Assembly (NCBI RefSeq): GCF_008124835.1
Contig: NZ_VNHW01000001.1
Location: forward strand, 372,001 to 436,000
Direction of reading: 5' to 3'
Source of the DNA: Blastococcus xanthinilyticus
Lineage (GTDB): Bacteria; Actinomycetota; Actinomycetes; Mycobacteriales; Geodermatophilaceae
Length of the DNA stretch: 64,000 bases
This document shows positions 8,909-17,283 of this stretch, one piece after another. The position numbers and the translations under genes were made by a program. The notes under the pieces were generated by a model that was not told where the DNA came from, ran no database searches, and was given only the letters and a program-made list of their open reading frames with translations. Every line of letters begins with the position of its first letter. Positions within the stretch are counted from its first letter, which is position 1.

Positions 8909-10207
8909 GTGGACGAGGACCGGCGAGAAGGTGGACGGCAACTGAGCACCGAGCCCACTCCCCAGCCCGCGGAGCGCGTGGCCCCGGACGGGGCCACCGA
9001 CCCGGCTCCGGAAGCGACCCCCCTGCTCGCACCGCGCGACGGCCTCCCCCCGGTCATCGAGACCTCGACCCAGCTGGTCGAGTACGCCGCGGCGCTCCGC
9101 GAGGGCACCGGGCCGGTCGCCGTCGACGCCGAGCGCGCCTCCGGCTACCGGTACGGCCAGCGCGCCTACCTCGTGCAGCTGCGGCGTCACGGCGCGGGCA
9201 GCGGTCTGGTCGACCCGGTCCCGCTGCCCGACCTCTCGGTCATCCAGGACGCGATCGCCGACACCGAGTGGGTGCTGCACGCGGCCAACCAGGACCTGCC
9301 CTGCCTCGCCGAGATCGGGCTGGTCCCCGCGCGCATCTTCGACACCGAGCTCGCCGCCCGGCTCGCCGGCCTTCCCCGCGTCGGCCTGGGCGCCGTCGTC
9401 GAGTCGCTGCTCGGCTACTCGCTGGTCAAGGGGCACTCGGCCGCCGACTGGAGCACCCGCCCGCTGCCCGAGGAGTGGCTGGTCTACGCCGCCCTGGACG
9501 TCGAGGTGCTCGTCGACCTCCGGGACGCGCTGGCCGCGATCCTCGAGGAGCAGGGCAAGACCGAGTGGGCGCGGCAGGAGTTCGAGGCGATCCTCGCCGC
9601 CGGCCCGCCGCCGCCGAGGCAGGACCCGTGGCGCCGGGTGTCAGGGGTGCACAACCTGCGCAGCCGCCGCCAGCTGGGCATGCTCCGGGCGATCTGGGAG
9701 GCCCGCGACGAGCTGGCCCGCCGGCGCGACATCGCCCCCGGCCGGGTGCTGCCCGACTCGGCGATGGTCGCCGCCGTCCAGGCCGATCCGAAGAACGAGG
9801 GCTCGCTGCTCGAGCTGCCGGTCTTCCGCGGCCGGGCCAACCGGCGCCTGGTGGCGCACTGGTTCACCGCACTGGCCCGCGGCAAGGCGCTCCCCGAGGC
9901 GGAGCTGCCGCTGCACAGCAAGCCGGGGGACGGCCCGCCGCCGGCGAACCGCTGGGCCGACCGCGACCCCGCCGCCGCCACCCGCCTGCAGGCCGCCCGC
10001 GCCGGGCTCGCCGAGATCTCGGCGAAGCACGAGTCGATGCCGGTGGAGAACATCCTCTCCCCCGACCTGGTGCGCCGGATCATGTGGAGCCCGCCCGAAC
10101 CGCGGGATCCCGCCGCGGTGGCCGCGGCGCTGCGCGCCGGTGGTGCGCGCGAGTGGCAGGTGGAGCTCACCACCGACCTGCTCACCGACGCGATCACCCG
10201 CGCCTGA
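8909..10207 (+). CDS. RNase D-like 3'-5' exonuclease with HRDC domain
   Basis: This protein of about 432 residues has a DEDD-type exonuclease domain: motif I VAVDAERA, motif II around HAANQDLPCL, and motif III YAALDVEVLVDL. A C-terminal HRDC helical domain follows. RNase D processes 3' ends of stable RNAs. Compared with E. coli RNase D the N-terminus is longer and low in complexity (Pro/Ala/Glu-rich), so the start is uncertain: GTG at 8909 or a CTG at 8942. A possible -10 element, TAACAT, overlaps the stop codon of the DUF3000 gene 81 bp upstream. Confidence 0.85.
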   Translation: MDEDRREGGRQLSTEPTPQPAERVAPDGATDPAPEATPLLAPRDGLPPVIETSTQLVEYAAALREGTGPVAVDAERASGYRYGQRAYLVQLRRHGAGSGLVDPVPLPDLSVIQDAIADTEWVLHAANQDLPCLAEIGLVPARIFDTELAARLAGLPRVGLGAVVESLLGYSLVKGHSAADWSTRPLPEEWLVYAALDVEVLVDLRDALAAILEEQGKTEWARQEFEAILAAGPPPPRQDPWRRVSGVHNLRSRRQLGMLRAIWEARDELARRRDIAPGRVLPDSAMVAAVQADPKNEGSLLELPVFRGRANRRLVAHWFTALARGKALPEAELPLHSKPGDGPPPANRWADRDPAAATRLQAARAGLAEISAKHESMPVENILSPDLVRRIMWSPPEPRDPAAVAAALRAGGAREWQVELTTDLLTDAITRA

Positions 10208-10213
10208 CCCCCC

Positions 10214-10277
10214 TGGGCATAGGAAGCTTTACCTGCGTAACGAGCCCCTAGGACGTAGGTAGAGCTTCCTATGCCCA
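10214..10277. repeat. 64-bp near-perfect palindrome after the RNase D gene
   Basis: The outer 15 bp (10214-10228 with 10263-10277) pair perfectly. The inner ten positions (10229-10238 with 10253-10262) pair with two G-U wobbles, giving a 25-bp stem around a 14-base loop. The sequence is clearly richer in A and T than its surroundings. It could be a terminator for the convergent genes or a mobile palindromic element. Confidence 0.8.
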
Positions 10278-10313
10278 TCCCTGCGCCGGGGCCTGGCGGG
10301 GGCATACCAACGA

Positions 10314-10350
10314 CGACGCCGGCGCCCTCCCGAGGAGGACGCCGGCGTCG
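10314..10350. terminator. Hairpin terminator between RNase D and sugar permease genes
   Basis: An 11-bp outer stem (10314-10324 with 10340-10350) continues, after one mismatch, into a 5-bp inner stem (10326-10330 with 10334-10338) and a three-base loop. Confidence 0.65.
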
Positions 10351-10359
10351 GCGTGGTCA

Positions 10360-10397
10360 CCTGCCGCCCGCCGGCCTGGAGCGCGGCGGGCGGCAGG
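10360..10397. terminator. Hairpin terminator at the end of the sugar ABC operon
   Basis: A perfect 13-bp GC stem (10360-10372 with 10385-10397) lies just beyond the permease stop codon. With the two hairpins to its left, the 192-bp gap is almost entirely structured. Confidence 0.7.
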
Positions 10398-10399
10398 GG

Positions 10400-11686
10400 T
10401 CAGCGGCGGGCCGTGGCGGCCCGTCGGCGGGCGAGCGCGTCCACGCTCGCGGCCAGCAGCAGGACGCCGCCGGTGATGATGAAGTTCAGGTACGCCGCGA
10501 CACCCAGCAGGCCGAGCCCGTTGTTGATGATCGCGATGACCAGACCACCCAGGACGGCGTCCCTGGCCTTGCCCCGGCCGCCGAAGAGGCTGGTGCCACC
10601 GATGACGGCCGCGCCGACCGCGTACAGCAGGGTGTTGCCCGCACCCGCGTCGGGCGTCACCGAGCTCAGCCGGGACGTCGCCAGGATGCCGCTGATCGCG
10701 GCGAGGCTGGACGAGATCATGAACGCGGCGACCCGGATCCGGGTGACGTTGATGCCGGCCCGGCGGGCGGCCTCGGCGTTGCCACCGACGGCGTAGACGT
10801 GCCGCCCGAACGCGGTCCGGGCGAGCACGAAGGTGGCCACCAGCAGCAGCACCACGACCAGCGGCACCGCGTACGGGATGCCGGCCAGGTCGATCGCGGC
10901 CGCGAGCGCGCGGTCGACGCTGAGGATGGCGGTCACGCCGAAGACCACCGCGGCGATCAGGACGACGCGGGCCACCACGAGCGCGAGCGGCTGGTGGGCC
11001 AGGCCGCGGGACTTCAGCGACCGCCAGCGCCACAGCTCGAAGGCCGCGTACGCCACCGCGACGACCGCCGCCAGCACCCAGCCCAGGGTGACCGGCACGT
11101 TCTCGTTGGCCAGTGCGCGGATGACCGGCTCGCGCACGGGCACGGTGCCGCCCTGCCCGATGATCCGCAGGGTGACCCCCTGGAAGCCGAGGAAGAGGGC
11201 CAGGGTGACCACGAACGAGGGGATGCCGATGATCCCGACCAGGGTGCCGGTGAACACGCCGATCACCGCACCGGTGGCGATGGCGGCCAGCACCGCGATC
11301 GGCCAGGAGACGCCGACCTGGACCAGCAGCTGGGCCAGCACGGCGGAGCAGACGCCGCTGATCACGCCCGCGGACAGATCGATCTCGCCCAGCAGCAGGA
11401 CGAAGACCAGGCCCATCGCCAGCACGATGATCGGCGTGGCCTGGACCAGCAGGTTCGAGAGGTTCAGCGGCGTCAGGAAGGTATCGGGCCGGAGGACCGT
11501 GAAGAAGATCCCCAGGACGATGATGCCGAGGATGGCCGGCAGCGCGCCCAGGTCACCGGCCCGCAGCTTGTTCAGGTAGCCGCGGACGGCGCCGCCCACG
11601 GTGTTGTCCTGGCGATCGCCCTCGAAGCCCGCGGCCGGCTTGTGCGGCCCGCTCGCCTCGGCGGCGGTCAGGGTGTTGCTCGACAT
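10400..11686 (-). CDS. xylH: Sugar ABC transporter permease, XylH-like
   Basis: This 428-residue integral membrane protein is the permease of a type II carbohydrate importer. It has about ten or more hydrophobic segments and the family motifs GEIDLSAGVISG and AVIGGTSLFGGRGKARDAVLG near the C-terminus, plus AVGGNAEAARRAGIN in the cytoplasmic coupling loop. The length exceeds RbsC (about 320) and fits the XylH/MglC-like subgroup. It starts ten bases after the ATPase stop. Substrate assignment to D-xylose rests on the binding protein; other pentoses or hexoses remain possible. Confidence 0.85.
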   Translation of the reverse strand: MSSNTLTAAEASGPHKPAAGFEGDRQDNTVGGAVRGYLNKLRAGDLGALPAILGIIVLGIFFTVLRPDTFLTPLNLSNLLVQATPIIVLAMGLVFVLLLGEIDLSAGVISGVCSAVLAQLLVQVGVSWPIAVLAAIATGAVIGVFTGTLVGIIGIPSFVVTLALFLGFQGVTLRIIGQGGTVPVREPVIRALANENVPVTLGWVLAAVVAVAYAAFELWRWRSLKSRGLAHQPLALVVARVVLIAAVVFGVTAILSVDRALAAAIDLAGIPYAVPLVVVLLLVATFVLARTAFGRHVYAVGGNAEAARRAGINVTRIRVAAFMISSSLAAISGILATSRLSSVTPDAGAGNTLLYAVGAAVIGGTSLFGGRGKARDAVLGGLVIAIINNGLGLLGVAAYLNFIITGGVLLLAASVDALARRRAATARR

Positions 11687-11696
11687 GGAAGTCCTC

Positions 11697-12503
11697 TCAG
11701 TCCTCGAGCGCGTCGGGCGCGAGCCCCAGCTCGCCGGAGCGGCCGGAGGTGATCAGCTCGATGATCTGCGTGCGGTCGACGTCGGAGATGGGGACGTCCG
11801 CGGCCACCCGGCCGAGGTAGAGCGCGGCCACGCGGTCGGCCACCTCGAAGACGTCCACCATGTTGTGGGTGATGAAGACGACGGCGTGGCCGGTGTCGGC
11901 GAGCCGCCGCACCAGGTCCAGCACCTGCCGGGTCTGGGCCACGCCCAGAGCCGCGGTCGGCTCGTCGAGGATGACCAGCTTGGACTCCCAGAGGACCGCC
12001 TTGGCGATCGCGACCGTCTGCCGCTGACCACCGGAGAGGCTGGAGACCAGCTGGCGCACCGACTTCAGGGTGCGCACCGACAGCTTGGCCAGCGTGTCCC
12101 GCGCGGCCTCCTCCATCGACGCCTCGTCCAGGACGATGCCCTGCTTGCGCTCGCGGCCGAGGAACATGTTCTGGACGACGTCGAGGTTGTCGGCGAGCGC
12201 GAGGTCCTGGTAGACGACCTCGATGCCCAGCCGGGCGGCGTCGCGGGGCCCGTTCAGCTGGACCGGCTTCCCCTCGAACTCCACCGTGCCGGAGTCGATC
12301 GGGTGGATGCCGGCGATGGACTTGATCAGGGTGCTCTTGCCGGCGCCGTTGTCACCGACGAGCGCGGTGACCTTGCCGGGGTAGACGTCGAGGTGGACGT
12401 CGTGCAGGACCTGGACGGCCCCGAAGCTCTTGTTGACCCCCCGCAGGCTGAGCGTGGGGCGCTCGAGGGCCGGGGGGGTCGTGCTCTCAACGGGTGCGGA
12501 CAC
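11697..12503 (-). CDS. xylG: Sugar ABC transporter ATP-binding protein, XylG-like
   Basis: This 268-residue ATPase energises the importer. Walker A is GDNGAGKST, the signature is SLSGGQRQTVAIAKA, Walker B is LVILDEP and the H-loop is FITHNM. It carries one nucleotide-binding domain, unlike the two fused domains (about 500 residues) of enterobacterial XylG/RbsA, so it must act as a homodimer. The GTG start has GGAAGGA about eight bases upstream. It lies between the binding protein and permease genes, after a structured 144-bp gap that probably lowers its expression relative to the binding protein. Confidence 0.88.
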   Translation of the reverse strand: MSAPVESTTPPALERPTLSLRGVNKSFGAVQVLHDVHLDVYPGKVTALVGDNGAGKSTLIKSIAGIHPIDSGTVEFEGKPVQLNGPRDAARLGIEVVYQDLALADNLDVVQNMFLGRERKQGIVLDEASMEEAARDTLAKLSVRTLKSVRQLVSSLSGGQRQTVAIAKAVLWESKLVILDEPTAALGVAQTRQVLDLVRRLADTGHAVVFITHNMVDVFEVADRVAALYLGRVAADVPISDVDRTQIIELITSGRSGELGLAPDALED

Positions 12504-12559
12504 CGCTGCGTCCTTCCTGCAGGGGATCGGCCCGGGTGGGCCGTGGTGTGACGGAGTGG

Positions 12560-12598
12560 CGCCCGGCGGGCCCCGGGAGGCCCGGGACCCGCCGGGCG
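12560..12598 (-). terminator. Intercistronic hairpin between binding protein and ATPase genes
   Basis: An 11-bp perfect stem (12560-12570 with 12588-12598) encloses a second GC palindrome. It is the second of two hairpins in the 144-bp gap. Confidence 0.6.
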
Positions 12599-12610
12599 GG
12601 GAGCACGCGA

Positions 12611-12638
12611 CCGGGGCACCCGCGTTCGGGTGCCCCGG
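12611..12638 (-). terminator. Attenuator-like hairpin directly after the sugar-binding protein gene
   Basis: A perfect 12-bp stem (12611-12622 with 12627-12638) with loop CGTT starts nine bases after the stop codon. Such hairpins commonly protect the binding-protein mRNA and partly terminate transcription, giving excess binding protein over ATPase and permease. Confidence 0.7.
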
Positions 12639-12647
12639 CCGGATGCC

Positions 12648-13739
12648 TCAGGAGATGCCGAGCTCGGTGCAGGCCGCGGCGTACTCACCGGTGCAGACGT
12701 CGGCGGCGGTCTGGTAGCCGTCGTCGATGACCTGCTTGACGTTCTCGCGGGTGATCGAGACCGGGTCCAGCAGGACCGACGGCACCTCACGGTCGCCCTC
12801 GACGTCCTCGACCGAGCCGTCGACCTGCGGCTCCTCGCCGTTGACCAGCGCCACCGCGAGCTCGGCCAGGGCGTTGGCCTCCTCCTCGATCGGCTTGTAG
12901 ACCGTCATGCACTGGTTGCCGGCGAGGATGTTCTGCAGGCCCTCGACCGTGGCGTCCTGACCGGTGACGGGCACCTGGCCGGCCGCGTTGTTGCGGCCGA
13001 GGATCGAGACGACCGCGTTGGCCAGGCCGTCGTTGGCGGCCACCACGCCCTGGATGTCGCCACCGGCCTGGGTGTACATCTGCTCGAAGATGGTGGCGGC
13101 CTGCTGGTTGTCCCACTCGGGCACGGACTGCTCGGCGACCTGGGTGTACTGGGTCATCGGGTCGAGGACCTCGTGCGCACCCTCCGAGAAGAGGGTGGCG
13201 TTGTTGTCGTCGGGCGAGCCGTTGAGGAACGCGATGTTCGCGGCCTCGTCACCCAGGCAGTCGGCCAGGCCCTGGCCCTGCAGACGGCCGACCTCGGTGT
13301 TGTCGAAGGAGACGTAGTAGTCGCTCTCGCCGCCGAGGGTGAGCCGGTCGTAGTCGATCGTCTGCACGCCCTGCTGCTCGGCCTGCTGCTGGATCGCCGC
13401 ACCGGAGGCCGAGTCGAGGTTCGTGATCGCCAGGACGGTGACGCCCTCGGTGATCATCTGCTCCGCGATGGTCGCCATCCGCTGCTTGTCGCCCTGGGCG
13501 TTGTCGATCTCGTACTCGACGCCGGCCTCCTCGAAGGCCGCCTCGAGCAGCGGGCGGTCCGCGGACTCCCAGCGGGCCGAGGAGGCGGTGTCGGGGAGGA
13601 TCACGCCGATCTTGCCGGCAGCAGCCTCGCCGCCGCCGGCCTCGCCGCCGCCGTTGCCGCTGTCGTCGCCACCGCACGCGGCCAGGCCGAAGACCATGGC
13701 CGCTGCGATCGCCGTCGTCACAGTGCGCCGTCGCGCCAT
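12648..13739 (-). CDS. xylF: Sugar-binding lipoprotein of ABC importer, XylF-like
   Basis: This 363-residue protein has a lipoprotein signal peptide (MARRRTVTTAIAAAMVFGLA) with lipobox LAAC, then a Gly-rich linker, so it is anchored on the outer face of the membrane. The periplasmic-binding fold starts with KIGVILPDTASSARWE and includes YDRLTLGGESDYYVSFDN and NGSPDDNNA, which recall XylF and ChvE-type D-xylose binding proteins. It is the first gene of a three-gene operon and is divergent from fadA. D-xylose is the best guess from sequence memory; no sugar catabolic gene lies beside it. Confidence 0.87.
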   Translation of the reverse strand: MARRRTVTTAIAAAMVFGLAACGGDDSGNGGGEAGGGEAAAGKIGVILPDTASSARWESADRPLLEAAFEEAGVEYEIDNAQGDKQRMATIAEQMITEGVTVLAITNLDSASGAAIQQQAEQQGVQTIDYDRLTLGGESDYYVSFDNTEVGRLQGQGLADCLGDEAANIAFLNGSPDDNNATLFSEGAHEVLDPMTQYTQVAEQSVPEWDNQQAATIFEQMYTQAGGDIQGVVAANDGLANAVVSILGRNNAAGQVPVTGQDATVEGLQNILAGNQCMTVYKPIEEEANALAELAVALVNGEEPQVDGSVEDVEGDREVPSVLLDPVSITRENVKQVIDDGYQTAADVCTGEYAAACTELGIS

Positions 13740-13802
13740 GAGAGGGACCTCTATTCGTTGGGGTTACAGATAAATTCCGGCGGGTCATCTTGCGCGCCGG
13801 TC

Positions 13803-13818
13803 GCTTGTGACCGCAAGC
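13803..13818. promoter_or_regulatory. Operator-like palindrome upstream of the sugar ABC operon
   Basis: GCTTG-TGACCG-CAAGC is a 5+6+5 inverted repeat in the divergent region, 64 bp from the xylF-like start. It may bind a repressor of the sugar operon. No regulator gene is adjacent. Confidence 0.3.
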
Positions 13819-13881
13819 ACACCCCCTGGCCGTTGCCGGACCGTGATCCGGAACCCCCTCGAACGGGGGGTCGTGCCGCGC

Positions 13882-13910
13882 TTGGTCGACCGGTTACCGG
13901 CGGGTAACTT
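13882..13910 (+). promoter_or_regulatory. Promoter of the fadA-fadB operon
   Basis: TTGGTC (13882-13887) and TAACTT (13905-13910) are separated by 17 bp, a good sigma-A spacing. The next likely -10, TTATAC, overlaps. Transcription would start about 40 bases before the GTG. Confidence 0.5.
13893..13908. promoter_or_regulatory. Operator-like palindrome inside the fadA-fadB promoter
   Basis: GTTACC-GGCG-GGTAAC is a perfect inverted repeat lying in the spacer and overlapping the -10 element. This is the expected place for a repressor of fatty-acid degradation (a TetR or GntR type); the identity of the regulator is inference. Confidence 0.5.
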
Positions 13911-13957
13911 ATACCCACCGGCCCTGCCGGGCCGGTTCCACGTCCTGCGGAGGTCCT

Positions 13958-15178
13958 GTGTCATTCCAAGAGCGCCGGCCGCGCGCCCTGCGCGAGGTCG
14001 TCTTCGTCGACGGCGTGCGCACCCCGTTCGGCAAGGCGGGCCCTGCGGGCATCTACGCCGAGACGCGCGCCGACGACCTGGTCGTCCGCTGCATCCGCGA
14101 GCTGCTGCGCCGCAACCCGGCGCTGCCGGCCGACCGCGTCGACGAGGTGGCCATCGCCGCCACCACCCAGATCGGCGACCAGGGGCTCACCCTGGGCCGG
14201 ACCGCCGCGCTCCTCGCCGGGCTGCCGAAGACGGTGCCCGGCTACTCCATCGACCGCATGTGCGCCGGCGCCATGACCGCGGTGACCACCACCGCGTCGG
14301 GCATCGCCTTCGGCGCCTACGACGTCGCCATCGCCGGCGGCGTCGAGCACATGGGCAACCACCCGATGGGCGAAGGCGTCGACCCCAACCCGCGGATCAT
14401 CAGCGAGAAGCTGGTCGACCCCTCCGCCCTGGTCATGGGCTCCACCGCGGAGAACCTGCACGACCGGTTCCCGCACCTGACCAAGGAGCGCGCCGACGCG
14501 TTCGCGCTGGCCAGCCAGCAGAAGTACGCCAAGGCCGTCGCCAACGGGCAGATCGGCCCGGAGCTGGTGACCATGGCGACCCGCTCGGCCGAGCACGGCT
14601 GGGGCGTCGCGACCGTCGACGAGCCGCCGCGGCCGCAGACCACCCTCGAGGGCCTGGGCACGCTGAAGACGCCGTTCCGCCCGCACGGGCACGTGACCGC
14701 CGGCAACGCCGCCGGTCTCAACGACGGCGCGACCACCTGCCTGCTCGCCGCCGAGGACGTCGCCGAGGAGCTCGGGCTGGACGTCGGCATGCGCCTGGTC
14801 GGCTACGGCTTCGTGGGCGTCGAGCCCGAGGTCATGGGCATCGGCCCGGTCCCCTCGACCGAGCGCGCGCTGTCCCGCACCGGCCTGACCATCGACGACA
14901 TCGGCCTGTTCGAGCTGAACGAGGCCTTCGCCATCCAGGTGCTCGCCTTCCTCGACCACTTCGGCATCGCCGACGACGACGAGCGGGTCAACCCGTGGGG
15001 CGGCGCCATCGCCGTCGGCCACCCGCTGGCGTCCTCCGGCGTCCGCCTGATGACGCAGCTGTCGCGGCAGTTCGCCGAGCGCCCCGATGTCCGCTACGGC
15101 CTGACCGCCATGTGCGTGGGCCTCGGCATGGGCGCCACCGTCATCTGGGAGAACCCCCGCTGGGAGGGCAACAAGTGA
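13958..15178 (+). CDS. fadA: Acetyl-CoA acyltransferase (3-ketoacyl-CoA thiolase), FadA
   Basis: This 406-residue thiolase performs the last step of beta-oxidation, cleaving 3-ketoacyl-CoA with CoA to release acetyl-CoA. The acyl-carrying cysteine is C102 (SIDRMCAGAM), H355 lies in GHPLASSG and the proton-relay C386 lies in AMCVGLGMG; NEAFA is also present. The GTG start has GGAGG six bases upstream. The stop overlaps the next ORF (fadB) as GTGA, so the two subunits of a trifunctional-type complex are coupled. Confidence 0.94.
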   Translation: MSFQERRPRALREVVFVDGVRTPFGKAGPAGIYAETRADDLVVRCIRELLRRNPALPADRVDEVAIAATTQIGDQGLTLGRTAALLAGLPKTVPGYSIDRMCAGAMTAVTTTASGIAFGAYDVAIAGGVEHMGNHPMGEGVDPNPRIISEKLVDPSALVMGSTAENLHDRFPHLTKERADAFALASQQKYAKAVANGQIGPELVTMATRSAEHGWGVATVDEPPRPQTTLEGLGTLKTPFRPHGHVTAGNAAGLNDGATTCLLAAEDVAEELGLDVGMRLVGYGFVGVEPEVMGIGPVPSTERALSRTGLTIDDIGLFELNEAFAIQVLAFLDHFGIADDDERVNPWGGAIAVGHPLASSGVRLMTQLSRQFAERPDVRYGLTAMCVGLGMGATVIWENPRWEGNK

Positions 15179-17277
15179 GCAGTACTCACGGCACCGCGGT
15201 GTTCGAGAACGAGGTCGTGACTCGGGCCTTGGTCCGGTACCTGAGCTTCCCCGGCCTGTCGGGCGAGTTCGCGCTGATCACCATCGACAACGGGCACGAC
15301 CACACCCGGCCGTCGACGTTCGGCCCCGGCGGGCTCGCCTCGCTGGACGCCGCCCTGGACGAGATCGCCGCCCACTCCCCCGCCCCCGCCGCCATCGGTG
15401 TCACCGGGAAGCCGTTCATCTTCGCCGTGGGCGCGGACCTCTCCGGAGTTCCGTCGGTGACCGATGCCGCCGCGGCCCGCCAGATCGCCGAGACCGGCCA
15501 CCGGGTGTTCCGGCGGCTCAAGGACTCCGGGGTCCCGACGTTCGCCTTCGTCAACGGCGTCGCGCTCGGCGGCGGCCTGGAGCTGGCGCTGCACTGCCAT
15601 TACCGGACCATCAGCGCCGGCGCGGCCGTCGCCTTCCCCGAGGCCTTCCTCGGGCTGGTGCCCGGCTGGGGCGGGACGCAGCTGCTGCCGAACCTGATCG
15701 GCATCGACGCCGCCGTCACGGTGATCGTCGAGAACGCGCTGGCCCAGAACAAGATGACGCCGGCGCCGAAGGCGGCGAAGCTCGGCCTCGCCGACGCGCT
15801 GTTCGAGCCCGCCGACTTCCTGGAGCGCTCGCTCGAGTGGGCCGCCGGTGTGCTCGGCGGCTCGGTGGCGGTCTCCCGCCCGGAGGTCGACCGCTCCGGC
15901 TGGGACGAGGCCATCGCCCGGGCCCGCGGCGTCGTCGCCGCCCGCACCCGCAACGCCTCCCCCGGCGCCGTGCGCTCGGTGGACCTGCTCGAGCTCGCCC
16001 GAGCCGGCGTGGACGGAGAGGCGTTCACCACCGGCACCGCCGCCGAGGACGACGCGCTCACCGAGCTGCTGATGAGCGATCCACTGCGGGCCTCGCTCTA
16101 CTCCTTCGACCTGGTGAACAAGCGGGCCAAGCGGCCCGCCGGCGCACCGGACACGTCGCTGGCCCGCAAGGTCACCAAGGTCGGCGTCGTGGGCGCCGGG
16201 CTCATGGCCTCGCAGCTGGCGATGCTGTTCGTGCGGCAGCTGAAGGTGCCGGTCGTGCTGACCGACATCGACCAGGCGCGCGTGGACAAGGGCGTCGCCT
16301 ACGTGCACGGCGAGCTGGACAAGCTGGCGCAGCGCGGGCGGCTGAACCCCGACAAGCTCAACCAGCTCAAGGGCCTGGTCACCGGCTCGCTGTCCAAGGA
16401 CGTCTTCGCCGACGCCGACCTCGTCATCGAGGCGGTGTTCGAGGAGATGTCGGTCAAGCAGCAGGTGTTCGCCGAGGTCGAGGCGATCGTCTCGCCCGAG
16501 TGCGTGCTGGCGACCAACACCTCGGCGCTGTCGGTGACCGAGATGGCCGCCAAGCTCGATCACCCCGAGCGCGTGGTCGGGCTGCACTTCTTCAACCCGG
16601 TCGCCGTCCTCCCGCTGCTGGAGGTCGTGCGCGCCGAGCAGACCGACGACGCGACGCTGGCCACCGCGTTCGCCGTCGGCAAGGCGCTGAAGAAGAGCTG
16701 CGTGCTCGTCGCCGACGCCCCGGCGTTCGTGGTCAACCGGCTGCTCACCCGCTTCCTGGGCGAGGTCACCGCGGCCGTGGAGCAGGGCACCCCGGTGGAG
16801 GTGGCCGAGCGCGCGCTCGACCCGCTGGGCCTGCCCATGACGCCGTTCGAGCTGCTCTCGCTCGTCGGCCCCGCCGTCGCGCTGCACGTGGCCGAGCGCA
16901 TGCACGAGGCGTTCCCCGACCGGTTCGCCGTCGGCGAGGGTCTGCGGAAGGTGGTCGAGCTGGGCAAGGCGAGCGTGTTCTCCGAGCCCGGCGTGGTGGA
17001 CCCCGAGCTCGTGGACGCCTTCGCCGGCGACTCCCCGCTCACCGGGCAGCAGGTGCACGACCGGGCGGTCGAGGCGCTGGCGCAGGAGGTCCGGCTGATG
17101 CTGGACGAGGGCGTCGTGCAGGCGGTGCAGGACATCGACCTGGCCATGATCCTCGGCGCAGGGTGGCCGTTCTGGCTGGGCGGCATCTCCGCCTACCTGG
17201 ACCGCACCGGCGTCTCGGAGCGGGTCACCGGTTCCCGGTTCCTGCCCCAGGGCGTGGCCTCCCTGCCCACCCGCTGA
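15175..17277 (+). CDS. fadB: Multifunctional fatty-acid oxidation protein FadB-like (enoyl-CoA hydratase / 3-hydroxyacyl-CoA dehydrogenase)
   Basis: This 700-residue protein has an N-terminal crotonase domain (residues 20-230) with the two catalytic glutamates E136 (GGGLELALH) and E156 (PEAFLGLVPGWGGTQ). Next comes an NAD-binding 3-hydroxyacyl-CoA dehydrogenase domain beginning at about 335 (VGVVGAGLMASQLA), with catalytic H471 in GLHFFNPV. A C-terminal dehydrogenase domain ends the protein. It hydrates enoyl-CoA and oxidises the hydroxyacyl product, feeding FadA. Length matches actinobacterial FadB-type proteins. The GTG start overlaps the fadA stop by four bases. Confidence 0.93.
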   Translation: MSSTHGTAVFENEVVTRALVRYLSFPGLSGEFALITIDNGHDHTRPSTFGPGGLASLDAALDEIAAHSPAPAAIGVTGKPFIFAVGADLSGVPSVTDAAAARQIAETGHRVFRRLKDSGVPTFAFVNGVALGGGLELALHCHYRTISAGAAVAFPEAFLGLVPGWGGTQLLPNLIGIDAAVTVIVENALAQNKMTPAPKAAKLGLADALFEPADFLERSLEWAAGVLGGSVAVSRPEVDRSGWDEAIARARGVVAARTRNASPGAVRSVDLLELARAGVDGEAFTTGTAAEDDALTELLMSDPLRASLYSFDLVNKRAKRPAGAPDTSLARKVTKVGVVGAGLMASQLAMLFVRQLKVPVVLTDIDQARVDKGVAYVHGELDKLAQRGRLNPDKLNQLKGLVTGSLSKDVFADADLVIEAVFEEMSVKQQVFAEVEAIVSPECVLATNTSALSVTEMAAKLDHPERVVGLHFFNPVAVLPLLEVVRAEQTDDATLATAFAVGKALKKSCVLVADAPAFVVNRLLTRFLGEVTAAVEQGTPVEVAERALDPLGLPMTPFELLSLVGPAVALHVAERMHEAFPDRFAVGEGLRKVVELGKASVFSEPGVVDPELVDAFAGDSPLTGQQVHDRAVEALAQEVRLMLDEGVVQAVQDIDLAMILGAGWPFWLGGISAYLDRTGVSERVTGSRFLPQGVASLPTR

Positions 17278-17283
17278 TGATCC

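Noticed and set aside
10271-11752. Plus-strand open frame rich in Asp/His/Gln
   Set aside because: It is antisense to the sugar permease gene and has no family features.
15094-17058. 654-codon minus-strand open frame
   Set aside because: It is antisense to fadB and compositionally a shadow.
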